A stretch of DNA of 64,000 bases from Thiothrix nivea DSM 5205 (GTDB taxonomy: Bacteria; Pseudomonadota; Gammaproteobacteria; Thiotrichales; Thiotrichaceae). The position numbers were made by a program, and so were the translations under genes. The stretch lies in contig NZ_JH651384.1 in assembly GCF_000260135.1 (NCBI RefSeq), positions 313,693-377,692 on the forward strand, in the 5' to 3' direction. The notes below the pieces were generated by a model that searched no databases, was not told the DNA's origin, and saw nothing but the letters and a program-made list of their open reading frames with translations. Each line of letters opens with the position of its first letter. Position 1 is the first letter of the stretch. Shown in pieces: positions 9,601 to 18,065 of the stretch.

Positions 9601-9888
9601 AAAGCCCCGCCCACTGCTTTCCTCATAGCCTAATGTCCATTGCCCGCTTCTTTTGTCTTTCTGGCTAAAACTCTTGTAGCCCAATACAGTACCGCACAAA
9701 TCACGGAAAAATTCCGGCTGGAGTTTTTTCTCATTTTGTTTGTGGATGGAGCCATCCGTGATCATGTTCTGCCATTCTTCCAGCACCTTGCGGGCGGCTG
9801 CGGGAATTTGCCCGTCTTTCAGGCTGCTGTGCTGGGCAAGGGCTTTCTTGAGGGTGCGGGGGTGAAACAGGCTTGGGGTAGCAGGCAT
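6673..9888 (-). CDS. type IIG restriction enzyme/methyltransferase, single polypeptide
   Basis: This 1071-residue protein combines nuclease, methylase and target recognition. The N-terminal part has a PD-(D/E)XK-like signature, D98 in GRGFSDICF and E116-L-K118 in APFELKD. Near residue 446 is SAM motif I (DPACGSGAFLVAAF). Near residue 563 is the adenine-methylase motif NPPYVRQE. The C-terminal third (about residues 760-940) resembles the TaqI-type specificity domain, including IIYPDITDRLKF and LNSEVVWFFL. It should methylate adenine and cut near its site without a separate S or R subunit. The DNA coding for the recognition domain (about 7.1-7.4 kb) is A+T-richer than the rest. No BREX or Pgl partner genes are nearby. 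Confidence 0.85.
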   Translation of the reverse strand: MPATPSLFHPRTLKKALAQHSSLKDGQIPAAARKVLEEWQNMITDGSIHKQNEKKLQPEFFRDLCGTVLGYKSFSQKDKRSGQWTLGYEESSGRGFSDICFGHFSDKEKQRLAPFELKDSRTNDLDVPMLGRKLSTVAQAAQYAENSKGEARWYLVSNCIEIRLYKYPFSNQVYESWQIANLIQPAEYDHFVLLLGAKSLLSGATEKLFEQSQQAEKDITNELYADYRDIRVKLINGMKRENGRFSRQSMVARAQTLLDRVLFIAFAEDRDLLPAHTLQTYISAKGGFDTSWDMLKRLFRDVNDGNRQRDIPRYNGDLFKPDEVLEELSISDELLNELQRLWAYDFDTDVNVTILGHIFEQSIADLDQIYESLDEHSDLQLVQQKHGTSGKRKQDGVVYTPDFITTWIVQKTLGDYLDKRKQEISAEAESLAWWQTYRDILATTRILDPACGSGAFLVAAFQYLKQEYALLNQRLQELGDEGDLFGRELNHDILNNNLFGVDINAESVEIARLSLHLATAEKGKPLTSLRDNIKQGNSIVDDKSVDKGAFNWFGRFKEFDVILGNPPYVRQERLTPIKPYLETHYQTYHGVADLYTYFFELGLRLLKKGGMLGYISSGTFFRTGSGENLRRFLAVESNLKTVVDFGDLQVFEGVTTYPAILIMEKPSRVRKQAPAQAFQFLNVQSTHVSQLTSELREASFGEMPQNKLALDGWRLEDERLQALRAKLTKGKRTLKEVYSSPLYGIKTGLMNAFVIDQETYQKLVSANPQSLDRLKPFLEGKDLKKWRAESRKLYLVLFPKGWTRQQIKSLAGQAPTETQAWEWLKHQYPAICEWLEPFAERGRKRSDQGEFWWELRACAYYDEFDGNKIIYPDITDRLKFSFDSKAYLFETTGFFIKQADQFLCGLLNSEVVWFFLRNMCPQIRGGFSRLKTIYMETVPVPEATEEQKQAIAELAESCQTLAEQRYALENGFRRRIPDLCPKDREAKLSQKLQAWWEMDFAAFRAEVKKVFKQDIPFDDVDKWEGRFDKDKAAIQSLGYQLTVKEQALNQAVYALFGLDEVEIKLLEESLA

Positions 9889-10047
9889 ACATTCTCAACC
9901 AAAATAGAGTGGCGAGAATTTTAACATAGGCGTGTCAATGACAACTATATTTCCCCTTTCTTCTGTTCAGGGGGCAGGAGGTAAGTAAGTATGTTTCCGC
10001 GCCCCATGCTACTATTTAGCGATACTCACCCTTAAAAAGGTAACGAC

Positions 10048-10362
10048 ATGATTTCCGATAATTTAGGCAAAGTACTACATGATAAGGCAACTCGTGGGTT
10101 GTCTTTGTCCGATGAAGAACAAGCACAGTTACAGGCGTGGTACGACGAGCAGGATGCGCAGGAGGCAAATCTGTTGGCATCCGCCCCTGGGATCAGTGGA
10201 GTTTCCCGGCTTCAGGCGCAGATAGATACCACACTGGTACAACTGATGAGCATGACCCGCCGGATTCAGGAGGTCATGTCAGAAAACAATGCATTGCGTC
10301 AGGAGATTGAGGGCTTGCGCCATCAGTTGGTGACTTCTATTCCATTGAAAAAAACGGCGTGA
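10048..10362 (+). CDS. small coiled-coil protein of unknown function
   Basis: This 104-residue protein has no family I can name. Its N-terminal half is acidic (LSLSDEEQAQLQAWYDEQDA). Its C-terminal half is a likely coiled coil (RIQEVMSENNALRQEIEGLR). It overlaps the next gene by four bases (GTGA), so it is coupled to the HNH nuclease, and the pair probably acts together. ATG 10048 follows AAAAAGGTAACGAC, giving AAGG as the ribosome-binding site. It lies within the accessory island between the restriction enzyme and prpE. Confidence 0.6.
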   Translation: MISDNLGKVLHDKATRGLSLSDEEQAQLQAWYDEQDAQEANLLASAPGISGVSRLQAQIDTTLVQLMSMTRRIQEVMSENNALRQEIEGLRHQLVTSIPLKKTA

Positions 10363-10888
10363 GCATTACAGCAGAGACTCGCTTGCTGGTACGTGAGCGG
10401 GCGGGGTTCGCCTGTGAGTTCTGTGGTGTTACTGAAACGGACACTGCTGCTGAGTTAACCGTTGACCACTATCAACCTCAGGCAAAAGGTGGCAGCGATG
10501 ACCCTGATAATCTGATTTACAGCTGTACCAAATGTAATGCTTTCAAGTCAGATTATTGGCCTGATAGCGATGTACAGCCCGTTCTGTGGAATCCACGTAT
10601 TGAGTTGCAAACCTGCATCTGATTGAGGCCGCTGACGGTTTGCTGTATCCCCTGACGCCTACGGGCAAGTTCACCATAGAACGTTTGCGTCTGAATCGTT
10701 CTCCGTTGATACGCAACCGGTTAAAGCGTTCACAGCGGGCGAAAGAGTTAGCGTTATTGCAGCGTTACAGCGAACTGGTGGCGTTGCTTGAAAACATGAA
10801 CGGTCAAATGTCGTTATTGATGGATGAACAGCAAACACTGCTAAAAGAACAGCGGGATTTGTTGCGGCTGTTGCTACGCCGCAAATAA
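10359..10888 (+). pseudogene. HNH endonuclease, frameshifted
   Basis: From GTG 10359 the reading frame gives an HNH nuclease: CEFCGVTETD with paired cysteines, then LTVDHYQPQAKGGSDDPDN, then LIYSCTKCNAFKSDYW. It stops at about 10622 after WNPRIELQTCI. From 10613 a second frame carries on the expected sequence: LHLIEAADGLLYPLTPTG, then FTIERLRLNRSPLIRNRLKR and a coiled-coil tail to 10888. Joining them needs a one-base loss (or -1 slip) near 10605-10613. The intact form would be about 175 residues. The HNH residues precede the break, so the short product could keep activity. It could also be a sequencing error. Confidence 0.7.
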
Positions 10889-10912
10889 GAAATAGTGGCG
10901 ATTATTCTTGTT

Positions 10913-10957
10913 CCCCCTCGCCCGCTTAGCGGGAGAGGGGGTCAGGGGGTGAGGGTC
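10913..10957. repeat. CCCTCNCCC-type palindromic repeat
   Basis: The segment has CCCCCTCGCCCGCT facing AGCGGGAGAGGGGG, then GTCAGGGGGTGAGGGTC. It is directly adjacent to the prpE stop. A related, doubled copy lies at 14081-14186, again touching a gene end. It can fold as a hairpin and may act as a terminator or mRNA stabiliser for prpE. No T tract follows on the minus strand. Confidence 0.6.
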
Positions 10958-12847
10958 TTACCCAATCACACCCTTCTCTTTCAACAACGCCTCAATCTCC
11001 GGCATGATACCCGGATCATCAATCGTTGAAGGCACCGCATAAGGCTGCCCGTTCACCATTTGCCGCATACTCTTGCGCAGAATCTTGCCGGAACGGGTTT
11101 TGGGCAGACGCTTGACGATGTAGGTATCCTTGTAGCAAGCAATCGCGCCGATGCTGCTGCGGATCAGCTGTACCAGTTCCTTGCCAAGCTCAGCTTCGTC
11201 AGCTTCCACGCCGGACTTCAGCACCACCAGACCCATCGGAATCTGACCCTTCAGGTCGTCATCGCGGGCAACAACCGCACATTCGGCAACGGACGGATGG
11301 CCACCCACGACTTCTTCCATCTCGCCGGTAGACAGGCGATGACCGGCAACGTTGATAACGTCGTCGACGCGACCCATGACGAATACATAGCCGTCTTCGT
11401 CGATGTAGCCGCCATCACCACTGGCGTAATAGCCAGGGAAGGACGAAAGGTAGCTGTCCTTGAACTTCTCGACATCACCCCACACGGTTGCCAAACAGCT
11501 AGGCGGCAGAGGTAGTTTGAGCGCAATGTAACCTTGCTCGTTGGCACTGAGTTCTCTGCCTGCATCGTCAAGGATTTTGACGTTGAAGCCGGGCGTAGGC
11601 ACGGTGGAAGAACCCAGCTTGACCGGCATAGGCTCAATACCTTGCAGGTTGGCGGTGATGCCCCAGCCGGTTTCGGTCTGCCACCAGTGATCGATGACCG
11701 GTTTGCCGGATTTTTCCATCAGCCATTCCTGAGTTGGTGGGTCGAGACGTTCGCCAGCGGAGAAGATCGCCACCAGATTGCTCAGGTCGTATTTGCCGAA
11801 GAATGCACCTTCGGAATCTTCCTTCTTGATCGCGCGGAACGCAGTCGGTGCGGTGAAGAGGGTCTTGACCTTGTACTCTTCACAGATGCGCCAGAAAGCG
11901 CCAGCATCCGGAGTCATGATCGGCTTGCCTTCGAAAACAATGGTAGTGCAGCCGCGTAACAGCGGTGCATACACGATGTAGGAATGGCCTACAACCCAGC
12001 CCACGTCAGACGCTGCCCAGAACACATCGCCCTTGTCGACGTTGTAGATGGCCTGCATGGAATAGTTCATCGCCACTGCATGACCGCCATTTTCCCGCAC
12101 CACGCCTTTCGGCTTGCCGGTAGTGCCAGAGGTATACAGGATGTACAGAGGGTCAGTGCCCTTGACCGGCACGCAGTCAGCAGGCTCAGCCTTGGCATAC
12201 AGCTCGTTCCAGTCGTGGTCACGGCCTTCGATCAGGGTAGAAGTGGCTTGCGGGCGCTGGAAAATGATACAGCTTTGCGGCTTGTGGGAAGACAGGGCAA
12301 TGGCCTTGTCCAGCAGTGGCTTGTACTCAATCACGCGCTTGATTTCGACACCGCAGGAAGCGGAAATCATCACCTTCGGCTGCGCGTCTTCGATACGCAC
12401 GGCCAGTTCCGGTGCCGCAAAACCGCCGAACACAACGGAATGGATAGCACCCAGACGCGCCACCGCCAGCATGGAAATGACCGCTTCGGGGATCATCGGC
12501 ATGTAGATGATCACGCGGTCGCCTTTTTCTACACCCAGCTCTTTCAGCATACCCGCTGCTTTGGCAACTTCATCGCGCAGTTGGGCGTAGGTGTACTGAG
12601 TTTTGGTATCCGTTACCGGTGAGTCGTAAATGATCGCCAGCTGGTCGCCACGGCCTTGCTCAACGTGATAGTCGAGCGCCATGTAAGCGGTGTTCATTTC
12701 GCCGTCGGCGAACCAGTGGTAAATGCCGTGCTCATCCTGTGACAGGATATTTTCAGGGTTTTTAAACCATTTCAGGGCAGCGGCTTTCTCTTTCCAGAAA
12801 CCTTCAGGGTCATTCATTGACCGTTCGTATTCGGCTTTGTAACTCAT
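10958..12847 (-). CDS. prpE: propionate-CoA ligase
   Basis: This 629-residue AMP-forming acyl-CoA synthetase has PrpE length (Acs is usually about 650). The N-terminus is MSYKAEYERSMNDPEGFWKE. The P-loop is ILYTSGTTGKPKGVVREN and the adenylate region DHWWQTETGWGI. The hinge/core is YASGDGGYIDEDGYVFVMGR, and the acetylation-site Lys is in PKTRSGKILRK. It converts propionate, ATP and CoA to propionyl-CoA. The operon with prpF, acnD, prpC and prpB selects PrpE over Acs. ATG 12847 follows GAGGAGGAG. It is the last gene of the operon, 21 bases after prpF. A 38-base segment is repeated at 5325-5362. Confidence 0.93.
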   Translation of the reverse strand: MSYKAEYERSMNDPEGFWKEKAAALKWFKNPENILSQDEHGIYHWFADGEMNTAYMALDYHVEQGRGDQLAIIYDSPVTDTKTQYTYAQLRDEVAKAAGMLKELGVEKGDRVIIYMPMIPEAVISMLAVARLGAIHSVVFGGFAAPELAVRIEDAQPKVMISASCGVEIKRVIEYKPLLDKAIALSSHKPQSCIIFQRPQATSTLIEGRDHDWNELYAKAEPADCVPVKGTDPLYILYTSGTTGKPKGVVRENGGHAVAMNYSMQAIYNVDKGDVFWAASDVGWVVGHSYIVYAPLLRGCTTIVFEGKPIMTPDAGAFWRICEEYKVKTLFTAPTAFRAIKKEDSEGAFFGKYDLSNLVAIFSAGERLDPPTQEWLMEKSGKPVIDHWWQTETGWGITANLQGIEPMPVKLGSSTVPTPGFNVKILDDAGRELSANEQGYIALKLPLPPSCLATVWGDVEKFKDSYLSSFPGYYASGDGGYIDEDGYVFVMGRVDDVINVAGHRLSTGEMEEVVGGHPSVAECAVVARDDDLKGQIPMGLVVLKSGVEADEAELGKELVQLIRSSIGAIACYKDTYIVKRLPKTRSGKILRKSMRQMVNGQPYAVPSTIDDPGIMPEIEALLKEKGVIG

Positions 12848-12868
12848 GTGTTTGACTCCTCCTCATTC

Positions 12869-14056
12869 TTAAAATGCGTCGCCGGGCACTCGTACCCAAC
12901 CTTCCATCAAAATACGCGCACTGCGGCTCATAATGGCCTTGGTCACAGTCCACTCACCGTTGACCTGTTGAGCTTCCGCGCCCACCCGCAGCGTACCGGA
13001 GGGATGCCCGAAACGCACCGCATTGCGCTCGCCGCCACCGGCAGCCAGATTCACCAGCGTACCCGGTACGGCAGCGGCAGTACCAATCGCCACCGCAGCG
13101 GTGCCCATCATGGCGTGATGCAGTTTGCCCATCGACAAGGCGCGCACCAGCAGGTCAATTTCAGAACCGCTGATGGTCTTGCCGCTGGATGCTACATAGT
13201 CAACAGGCGGCGCAACAAACGCAATCTTGGGCGTGTGCTGACGGGTCAGTGCCTCTTCCGGGGTCTTGATCAAACCCATGCGTAAGGCACCGGCCACGCG
13301 GATTTTCTCAAACCGCTCCAGTTGTGCCGGGTCGCTGTTGATGGCTTCACGCAGTTCCGTGCCGGTGTAGCCAATATCCGCTGCATTCACAAACACGGTC
13401 GGAATACCAGCAGTGATCATGGTGGCCGGGAAGCTGCCCACGCCAGGCACATCCAGCTGATCAACCAGATTGCCGGTCGGGAACATGCTGCCGCCGTCTT
13501 CACTGTCATCAGACGGGTCAAGGAATTCCAGAATGATTTCCGCCGCCGGGAAGGTCACGCCATCCAGCTCGAAATCGCCGGTTTCCTGCACCTGACCGTC
13601 ACGCACCTGTACGTGCGCGATAATGGTCTTGCTGATATTGGCCTGCCAGATACGCACAGTGCAAACACCATCCTGCGCCAGACGTTCGGCATCAATATAG
13701 CCAGCGTGAATCGCGAAAGCACCGGCAGCGGTGGACAGGTTGCCGCAGTTGCCACTCCAGTCCACGAAGTCCTTGTCGATGGCGATCTGGCCGTAGAGGT
13801 AATCCACGTCATGATCAGGGCGTGAGCTTTTCGATAGGATTACGCATTTGCTGGTGCTGGAAGTTGCGCCGCCCATACCGTCAATATGCGCGGAATAGGG
13901 GTCAGGGCTACCAATGACGCGCTGGAACAGGCGGTCACGGGCTTTACCCGGCACCTGTGCTACTTCCGGCAGGTCTTCCAGCCGGAAGAACACACCTTTC
14001 GATGTGCCGCCACGAATATACGTGGCGGGGATTTTGATTTGTGGGATCTGGGACAT
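12869..14056 (-). CDS. prpF: 2-methyl-aconitate cis-trans isomerase
   Basis: This 395-residue PrpF begins MSQIPQIKIPATYIRGGTSK, the family's hallmark with the RGGTSKGVFF region that forms the substrate pocket. Other family parts are DGMGGATSSTSKCVI, DWSGNCGNLSTAAGAFA and LSMGKLHHAMMGT. The fold resembles diaminopimelate epimerase. PrpF works with AcnD: AcnD gives the trans form of 2-methylaconitate and PrpF isomerises it. Its place between acnD and prpE agrees with this. The 128-base gap to acnD is filled by a repeat pair. Confidence 0.95.
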   Translation of the reverse strand: MSQIPQIKIPATYIRGGTSKGVFFRLEDLPEVAQVPGKARDRLFQRVIGSPDPYSAHIDGMGGATSSTSKCVILSKSSRPDHDVDYLYGQIAIDKDFVDWSGNCGNLSTAAGAFAIHAGYIDAERLAQDGVCTVRIWQANISKTIIAHVQVRDGQVQETGDFELDGVTFPAAEIILEFLDPSDDSEDGGSMFPTGNLVDQLDVPGVGSFPATMITAGIPTVFVNAADIGYTGTELREAINSDPAQLERFEKIRVAGALRMGLIKTPEEALTRQHTPKIAFVAPPVDYVASSGKTISGSEIDLLVRALSMGKLHHAMMGTAAVAIGTAAAVPGTLVNLAAGGGERNAVRFGHPSGTLRVGAEAQQVNGEWTVTKAIMSRSARILMEGWVRVPGDAF

Positions 14057-14080
14057 AATTGTTCCTTTCCTGTTAAACCT

Positions 14081-14186
14081 TTACCCTCACCCCAACCCCT
14101 CTCCCAGAGGTAGAGGGGCTAAGAGTCGGGGCAATTTCTTGCTCCCCCTCTACCTCCGGGAGAGGGGGCTGGGGGGTGAGGGTCTT
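14081..14186. repeat. inverted pair of CCCTCACCCC-type repeats
   Basis: One unit at 14081-14122 (CCCTCACCCCAACCCCTCTC, then CAGAGGTAGAGGGGCT) faces an inverted unit at 14141-14186 (GCTCCCCCTCTACCTCCGGG, then GAGAGGGGGCTGGGGGGTGAGGGTC). They form a long stem-loop that fills the acnD-prpF gap. The right end stops at the acnD stop codon, just as the copy at 10913 stops at the prpE stop codon. It may tune expression inside the operon. Confidence 0.7.
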
Positions 14187-16791
14187 ACGCAGCTCCTTCC
14201 AAAAAGTCCTGCGCAAACCGCTGCAGCACGCCGCCAGCCTTGTACACACGCACTTCAGCAGCCGTATCCAGACGGCAAGTGACCGGAATACGCACGGTTT
14301 CGCCATTCGCACGGTGCATGACTACGGTCAGGTCGGCACGTGGGGCAATTTCACCTTCCACATCATAAGTTTCGGTGCCGTCGATGTTGTAGGTCTTGCG
14401 GGTTTCGCCAGCCTTGAACTCCAGCGGCAGCACGCCCATGCCGACCAGGTTGGTGCGGTGGATGCGCTCGAAACCTTCCGCCACGATCGCTTCCACGCCC
14501 GCCAGACGCACGCCTTTGGCCGCCCAGTCACGCGAGGAACCCTGACCGTAGTCAGCGCCTGCCACGATGATCAGGTTCTGCTTGCGCTCCATGTAGGTTT
14601 CAATCGCTTCCCACATACGCATGACCTTGCCATCCGGTTCGACGCGGGCGAGGGAGCCTTGCTTCACGGCACCATCGACCACGGCCATTTCGTTGATCAG
14701 TTTCGGGTTGGCGAAGGTAGCACGTTGCGCGGTCAGGTGGTCGCCACGGTGGGTCGCGTAGGAATTGAAGTCCTCTTCCGGCAGACCCATCTTGTGCAGG
14801 TATTCACCCGCTGCACTGTTCATCAGGATCGCATTGGAAGGCGACAGGTGATCCGTGGTGATGTTGTCCGGCAGCACGGCCAGCGGACGCATACCCTTCA
14901 GGGTGCGTTCACCCGCCAGCGCGCCTTCCCAATACGGAGGGCGGCGGATGTAGGTGGACATCGGACGCCAGTCGTACAGCGGGCTTTTCGCCGCTTCCAC
15001 TTCGCCCAGATCAAACATCGGGATGTAGACTGCCTTAAACTGCTCCGGCTTGACGGACGCAGCAACGATAGCGTCGATTTCCTCATCAGTTGGCCAGATG
15101 TCTTTCAGCATGACCGGGTTGCCGGACTTGTCAGTGCCCAGTGCATCCTGCTCAATGTCGAGGCGTACCGTACCGGCGATGGCGTAAGCAACCACCAGCG
15201 GCGGGGAAGCGAGGAAGGCTTGCTTCGCATACGGGTGGATACGGCCATCGAAGTTACGGTTGCCGGAAAGCACGGCGGTCGCGTATAGGTCGCGGTCAAT
15301 GATTTCCTGCTGGATTTTCGGGTCGAGCGCGCCGGACATGCCGTTACAGGTAGTGCAGGCGAAAGCGACGATGCCGAAGCCCAGTTGTTCCAGTTCCGAC
15401 AGCAGACCCGCTTCTTTCAGATACAGCTCGGCTACCTTGGAACCCGGTGCGAACGAGGATTTCACCCACGGCTTGCGGATCAGACCCAGTTCGTTGGCTT
15501 TCTTCGCCAGCAAACCGGCAGCAACCACGTTGCGTGGGTTGGAGGTGTTGGTGCAGGAGGTGATGGCAGCGATGATGACTGCGCCATCCGGCATCAGACC
15601 TTGGGCTTCTTCAGCTTTGGCGGCTTCCAGCTTGGCTTCGTCAGCAATGCCGCGCTCGTGCAGGGCGGAAGTTGGCAGGCGACGGTGTGGGTTGGACGGG
15701 CCTGCCATGTTGCGCACCACGGAAGACAGGTCGAATTCCAGCACGCGCTCGTATTCGGCGGCTACCATCTGGTCAGCCCACAGGCCGGTGGTCTTGGCGT
15801 AGTTTTCTACCAGTGCCACCTGCTCAGGTTCGCGCCCGGTCAGTTTCAGGTAGTCGGTGGTCTGGCCGTCGATGTAGAACAGCGCCGCCGTCGCGCCAAA
15901 TTCCGGCGTCATATTGGAAATGGTGGCGCGGTCGCCGATGGTGAGACTGTCCGCACCTGCGCCGAAGAATTCGACGTAGGCACCCACCACACGTTCCTGA
16001 CGCAGGAATTCGGTGATGGCCAGCACGATGTCAGTGGCGGTAATGCCCGGCTGACGTTTGCCAACCAGCTTCACGCCCACGATGTCCGGCAGGCGCATCA
16101 TGGAGGGGTGGCCGAGCATGACGGTTTCCGCTTCCAGCCCGCCGACGCCGATGGCGATAACGCCGAGGGAGTCGATGTGCGGGGTGTGGGAGTCCGTGCC
16201 GACGCAGGTGTCAGGGAACGCAACGCCGTCACGCGCCTGAATCACCGGCGACATTTTTTCCAGATTGATCTGGTGCATAATGCCGTTACCGGCAGGGATC
16301 ACGTCGACGTTCTTGAACGCAGTCTTGGTCCACTCGATGAAGTGGAAACGGTCTTCGTTACGACGGTCTTCGATTTCACGGTTTTTGCGGAAGGCGTCCG
16401 GGTCGAAACCGGGGGCTTCCACCGCCAGTGAGTGGTCGACGATCAGCTGGGTAGGCACGACCGGGTTGACCAGTGACGGGTCGCCGCCTTGATCGGCAAT
16501 CGCGTCACGCAGACCAGCGAGGTCTACCAGTGCGGTTTGGCCGAGGATGTCGTGGCACACTACACGTGCCGGATACCATGGGAAATCCAGGTCGCGTTTG
16601 CGCTCGATCAGCTGTTTGAGGGAATCGGTCAGTGCTTCCGGCTCGCAGCGGCGCACCAGTTGTTCTGCCAGCACCTTGGAGGTGTAGGGCAGTTTGGTGT
16701 AGGAACCGGACTGGATGGCTTCAACGGCTGCCTGGGTGTCGAAGTAGTCCAGGTTGGTTCCGGGTAAGTTTTTGCGGTATTCGGTGTTCAT
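14185..16791 (-). CDS. acnD: Fe/S-dependent 2-methylisocitrate dehydratase
   Basis: This 868-residue aconitase A-type protein starts MNTEYRKNLPGTNLDYFDT, the AcnD form. Cluster ligands are in AAITSCTNTSNPRN and FACTTCNGMSG. GTDSHTPHIDSLGVI carries conserved active-site His/Asp, and the swivel domain has GQGSSRDWAAKGVRL. AcnD dehydrates 2-methylcitrate and needs PrpF. The ORF extends 39 bases further upstream, but ATG 16791 is preceded by an AGGA and matches the family start. The upstream extension runs toward the 16816-16880 repeat. Confidence 0.95.
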   Translation of the reverse strand: MNTEYRKNLPGTNLDYFDTQAAVEAIQSGSYTKLPYTSKVLAEQLVRRCEPEALTDSLKQLIERKRDLDFPWYPARVVCHDILGQTALVDLAGLRDAIADQGGDPSLVNPVVPTQLIVDHSLAVEAPGFDPDAFRKNREIEDRRNEDRFHFIEWTKTAFKNVDVIPAGNGIMHQINLEKMSPVIQARDGVAFPDTCVGTDSHTPHIDSLGVIAIGVGGLEAETVMLGHPSMMRLPDIVGVKLVGKRQPGITATDIVLAITEFLRQERVVGAYVEFFGAGADSLTIGDRATISNMTPEFGATAALFYIDGQTTDYLKLTGREPEQVALVENYAKTTGLWADQMVAAEYERVLEFDLSSVVRNMAGPSNPHRRLPTSALHERGIADEAKLEAAKAEEAQGLMPDGAVIIAAITSCTNTSNPRNVVAAGLLAKKANELGLIRKPWVKSSFAPGSKVAELYLKEAGLLSELEQLGFGIVAFACTTCNGMSGALDPKIQQEIIDRDLYATAVLSGNRNFDGRIHPYAKQAFLASPPLVVAYAIAGTVRLDIEQDALGTDKSGNPVMLKDIWPTDEEIDAIVAASVKPEQFKAVYIPMFDLGEVEAAKSPLYDWRPMSTYIRRPPYWEGALAGERTLKGMRPLAVLPDNITTDHLSPSNAILMNSAAGEYLHKMGLPEEDFNSYATHRGDHLTAQRATFANPKLINEMAVVDGAVKQGSLARVEPDGKVMRMWEAIETYMERKQNLIIVAGADYGQGSSRDWAAKGVRLAGVEAIVAEGFERIHRTNLVGMGVLPLEFKAGETRKTYNIDGTETYDVEGEIAPRADLTVVMHRANGETVRIPVTCRLDTAAEVRVYKAGGVLQRFAQDFLEGAA

Positions 16792-16815
16792 AATATCCTG
16801 ATTCTTGCTCTCCGA

Positions 16816-16880
16816 AGAGGGCGTATGCAATACGCCCCTACAGGGATGATCTGAGTAGGGGCGTATTGCATACGCCCTCT
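16816..16880. repeat. GTAGGGGCGTATTGCATACGCCC palindromic repeat, copy 1
   Basis: Two exact 26-base inverted arms (16816-16841 and 16855-16880) surround a 13-base spacer. Each arm is also a hairpin by itself: GGGCGTAT and ATACGCCC flank GCA. The same element with a different spacer is at 49666-49731. It fills the prpC-acnD gap. Its structure suggests a REP/MITE-like element; there are no coding ends. Confidence 0.88.
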
Positions 16881-16896
16881 TTGCTACGGCATTCTT

Positions 16897-18045
16897 TTAA
16901 CCACGCTTTGCTAGCGGCACAAACTCCAGCCCTTCCGGCCCGGTATAGTTCGCGCTCGGGCGAATGATCTTGCCGTCTTCGCGCTGCTCAATCACATGCG
17001 CACCCCAGCCAGTCACGCGCGAAATGATGAAAATCGGCGTAAACATGTCGGTCGGAATGCCCATCTGCCCGTAGGAAACCGCCGAGAACCAGTCCAGGTT
17101 CGGGAACATTTTCTTCAGTTCCCACATGGTGGATTCCAGGCGGTCAGCGATGTCATACATCTTCATGTCGCCGTTTTCTTCCGCCAGTTGTTTGGCAACG
17201 CGCTTGATCACGACGTTACGCGGGTCGGAGATGGTGTAAACCGGGTGGCCGAAACCAATGACGATTTCCTTCTTCGCAACACGTTCACGGATGTCGGCTT
17301 CCGCTTCATCCGCGCTGTTGTAGCGGGTCTGGATGCGGTGGGCAGCTTCGTTCGCGCCACCGTGTTTGGGGCCACGTAGCGCACCAATCGCGCCGGTAAT
17401 GCAGGAATACATGTCAGAGTTAGTGCCAGCAATGACGCGGGCGGTGAAGGTGGAGGCGTTGAATTCATGTTCCGCGTACAGAATCAGGGACGTGTGCATG
17501 GCACGCACCCAGGATTCGCTGGGTTTCTCACCGTGCAGCAGGTGCAGGAAGTGCCCGCCGACAGTTTCGTCGTCGGTTTCCACGTCGATTACACGGCCAT
17601 TGACGGCATAGTGATACCAATATAGCAGCATGGAACCGAAACTGGCGATCAGCCGGTCGGTGATGTTGCGGGCGTCGGCAGCAGGCATGTGCTCCTTTTC
17701 CGGCAGGCAAGCGCCGAGGACAGAACAGCCGGTGCGCATCACATCCATCGGGTGGGTAGACGGCGGCAGGGCTTCCAGCGCCTGCTTGACCGGCATCGGC
17801 AGGCCACGCAGGGATTTCAGCTTGGCTTTATACGCTTTCAGCTCAGCAGCGGTCGGCAGTTTTCCGTGTACGATCAGGTGGGCAATTTCCTCAAACTCGG
17901 CCTGTTCGGCGAAGTCGAGAATGTCGTAACCACGGTAGTGCAGGTCGTTACCGGTACGGCCTACGGTACAGATGGCGGTATTGCCTGCGGCAGTGCCGGA
18001 CAAGGCGACGGATTTTTTGGCTTTTGGCAAAATCTGTTCAGACAT
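16897..18045 (-). CDS. prpC: 2-methylcitrate synthase
   Basis: This 382-residue citrate-synthase-family protein is shorter than GltA, as is usual for PrpC. Family elements include [52 protein letters not shown] (active-site His) and [20 protein letters not shown] (Asp region). It joins propionyl-CoA to oxaloacetate. ATG 18045 follows GGAGGAGA. The ORF continues 180 bases upstream into prpB and is not used. It is 20 bases after prpB in one operon. Confidence 0.95.
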   Translation of the reverse strand: MSEQILPKAKKSVALSGTAAGNTAICTVGRTGNDLHYRGYDILDFAEQAEFEEIAHLIVHGKLPTAAELKAYKAKLKSLRGLPMPVKQALEALPPSTHPMDVMRTGCSVLGACLPEKEHMPAADARNITDRLIASFGSMLLYWYHYAVNGRVIDVETDDETVGGHFLHLLHGEKPSESWVRAMHTSLILYAEHEFNASTFTARVIAGTNSDMYSCITGAIGALRGPKHGGANEAAHRIQTRYNSADEAEADIRERVAKKEIVIGFGHPVYTISDPRNVVIKRVAKQLAEENGDMKMYDIADRLESTMWELKKMFPNLDWFSAVSYGQMGIPTDMFTPIFIISRVTGWGAHVIEQREDGKIIRPSANYTGPEGLEFVPLAKRG

Positions 18046-18065
18046 GAATCTCTCCTCCTGATTCC

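Noticed and set aside
6673-9888. PglX (BREX) as an identity for the large methylase
   Set aside because: No brxA-brxL or pglZ neighbours, and the N-terminal D...ELK nuclease signature fits type IIG better.
9933-9943. TGTCA-A-TGACA palindrome near the type IIG start, considered as a controller site
   Set aside because: Too short, single, and no C-protein gene is present.
10958-12847. Acs (acetyl-CoA synthetase) as identity
   Set aside because: Length, N-terminus and the prp operon context favour PrpE; substrate preference cannot be read directly.
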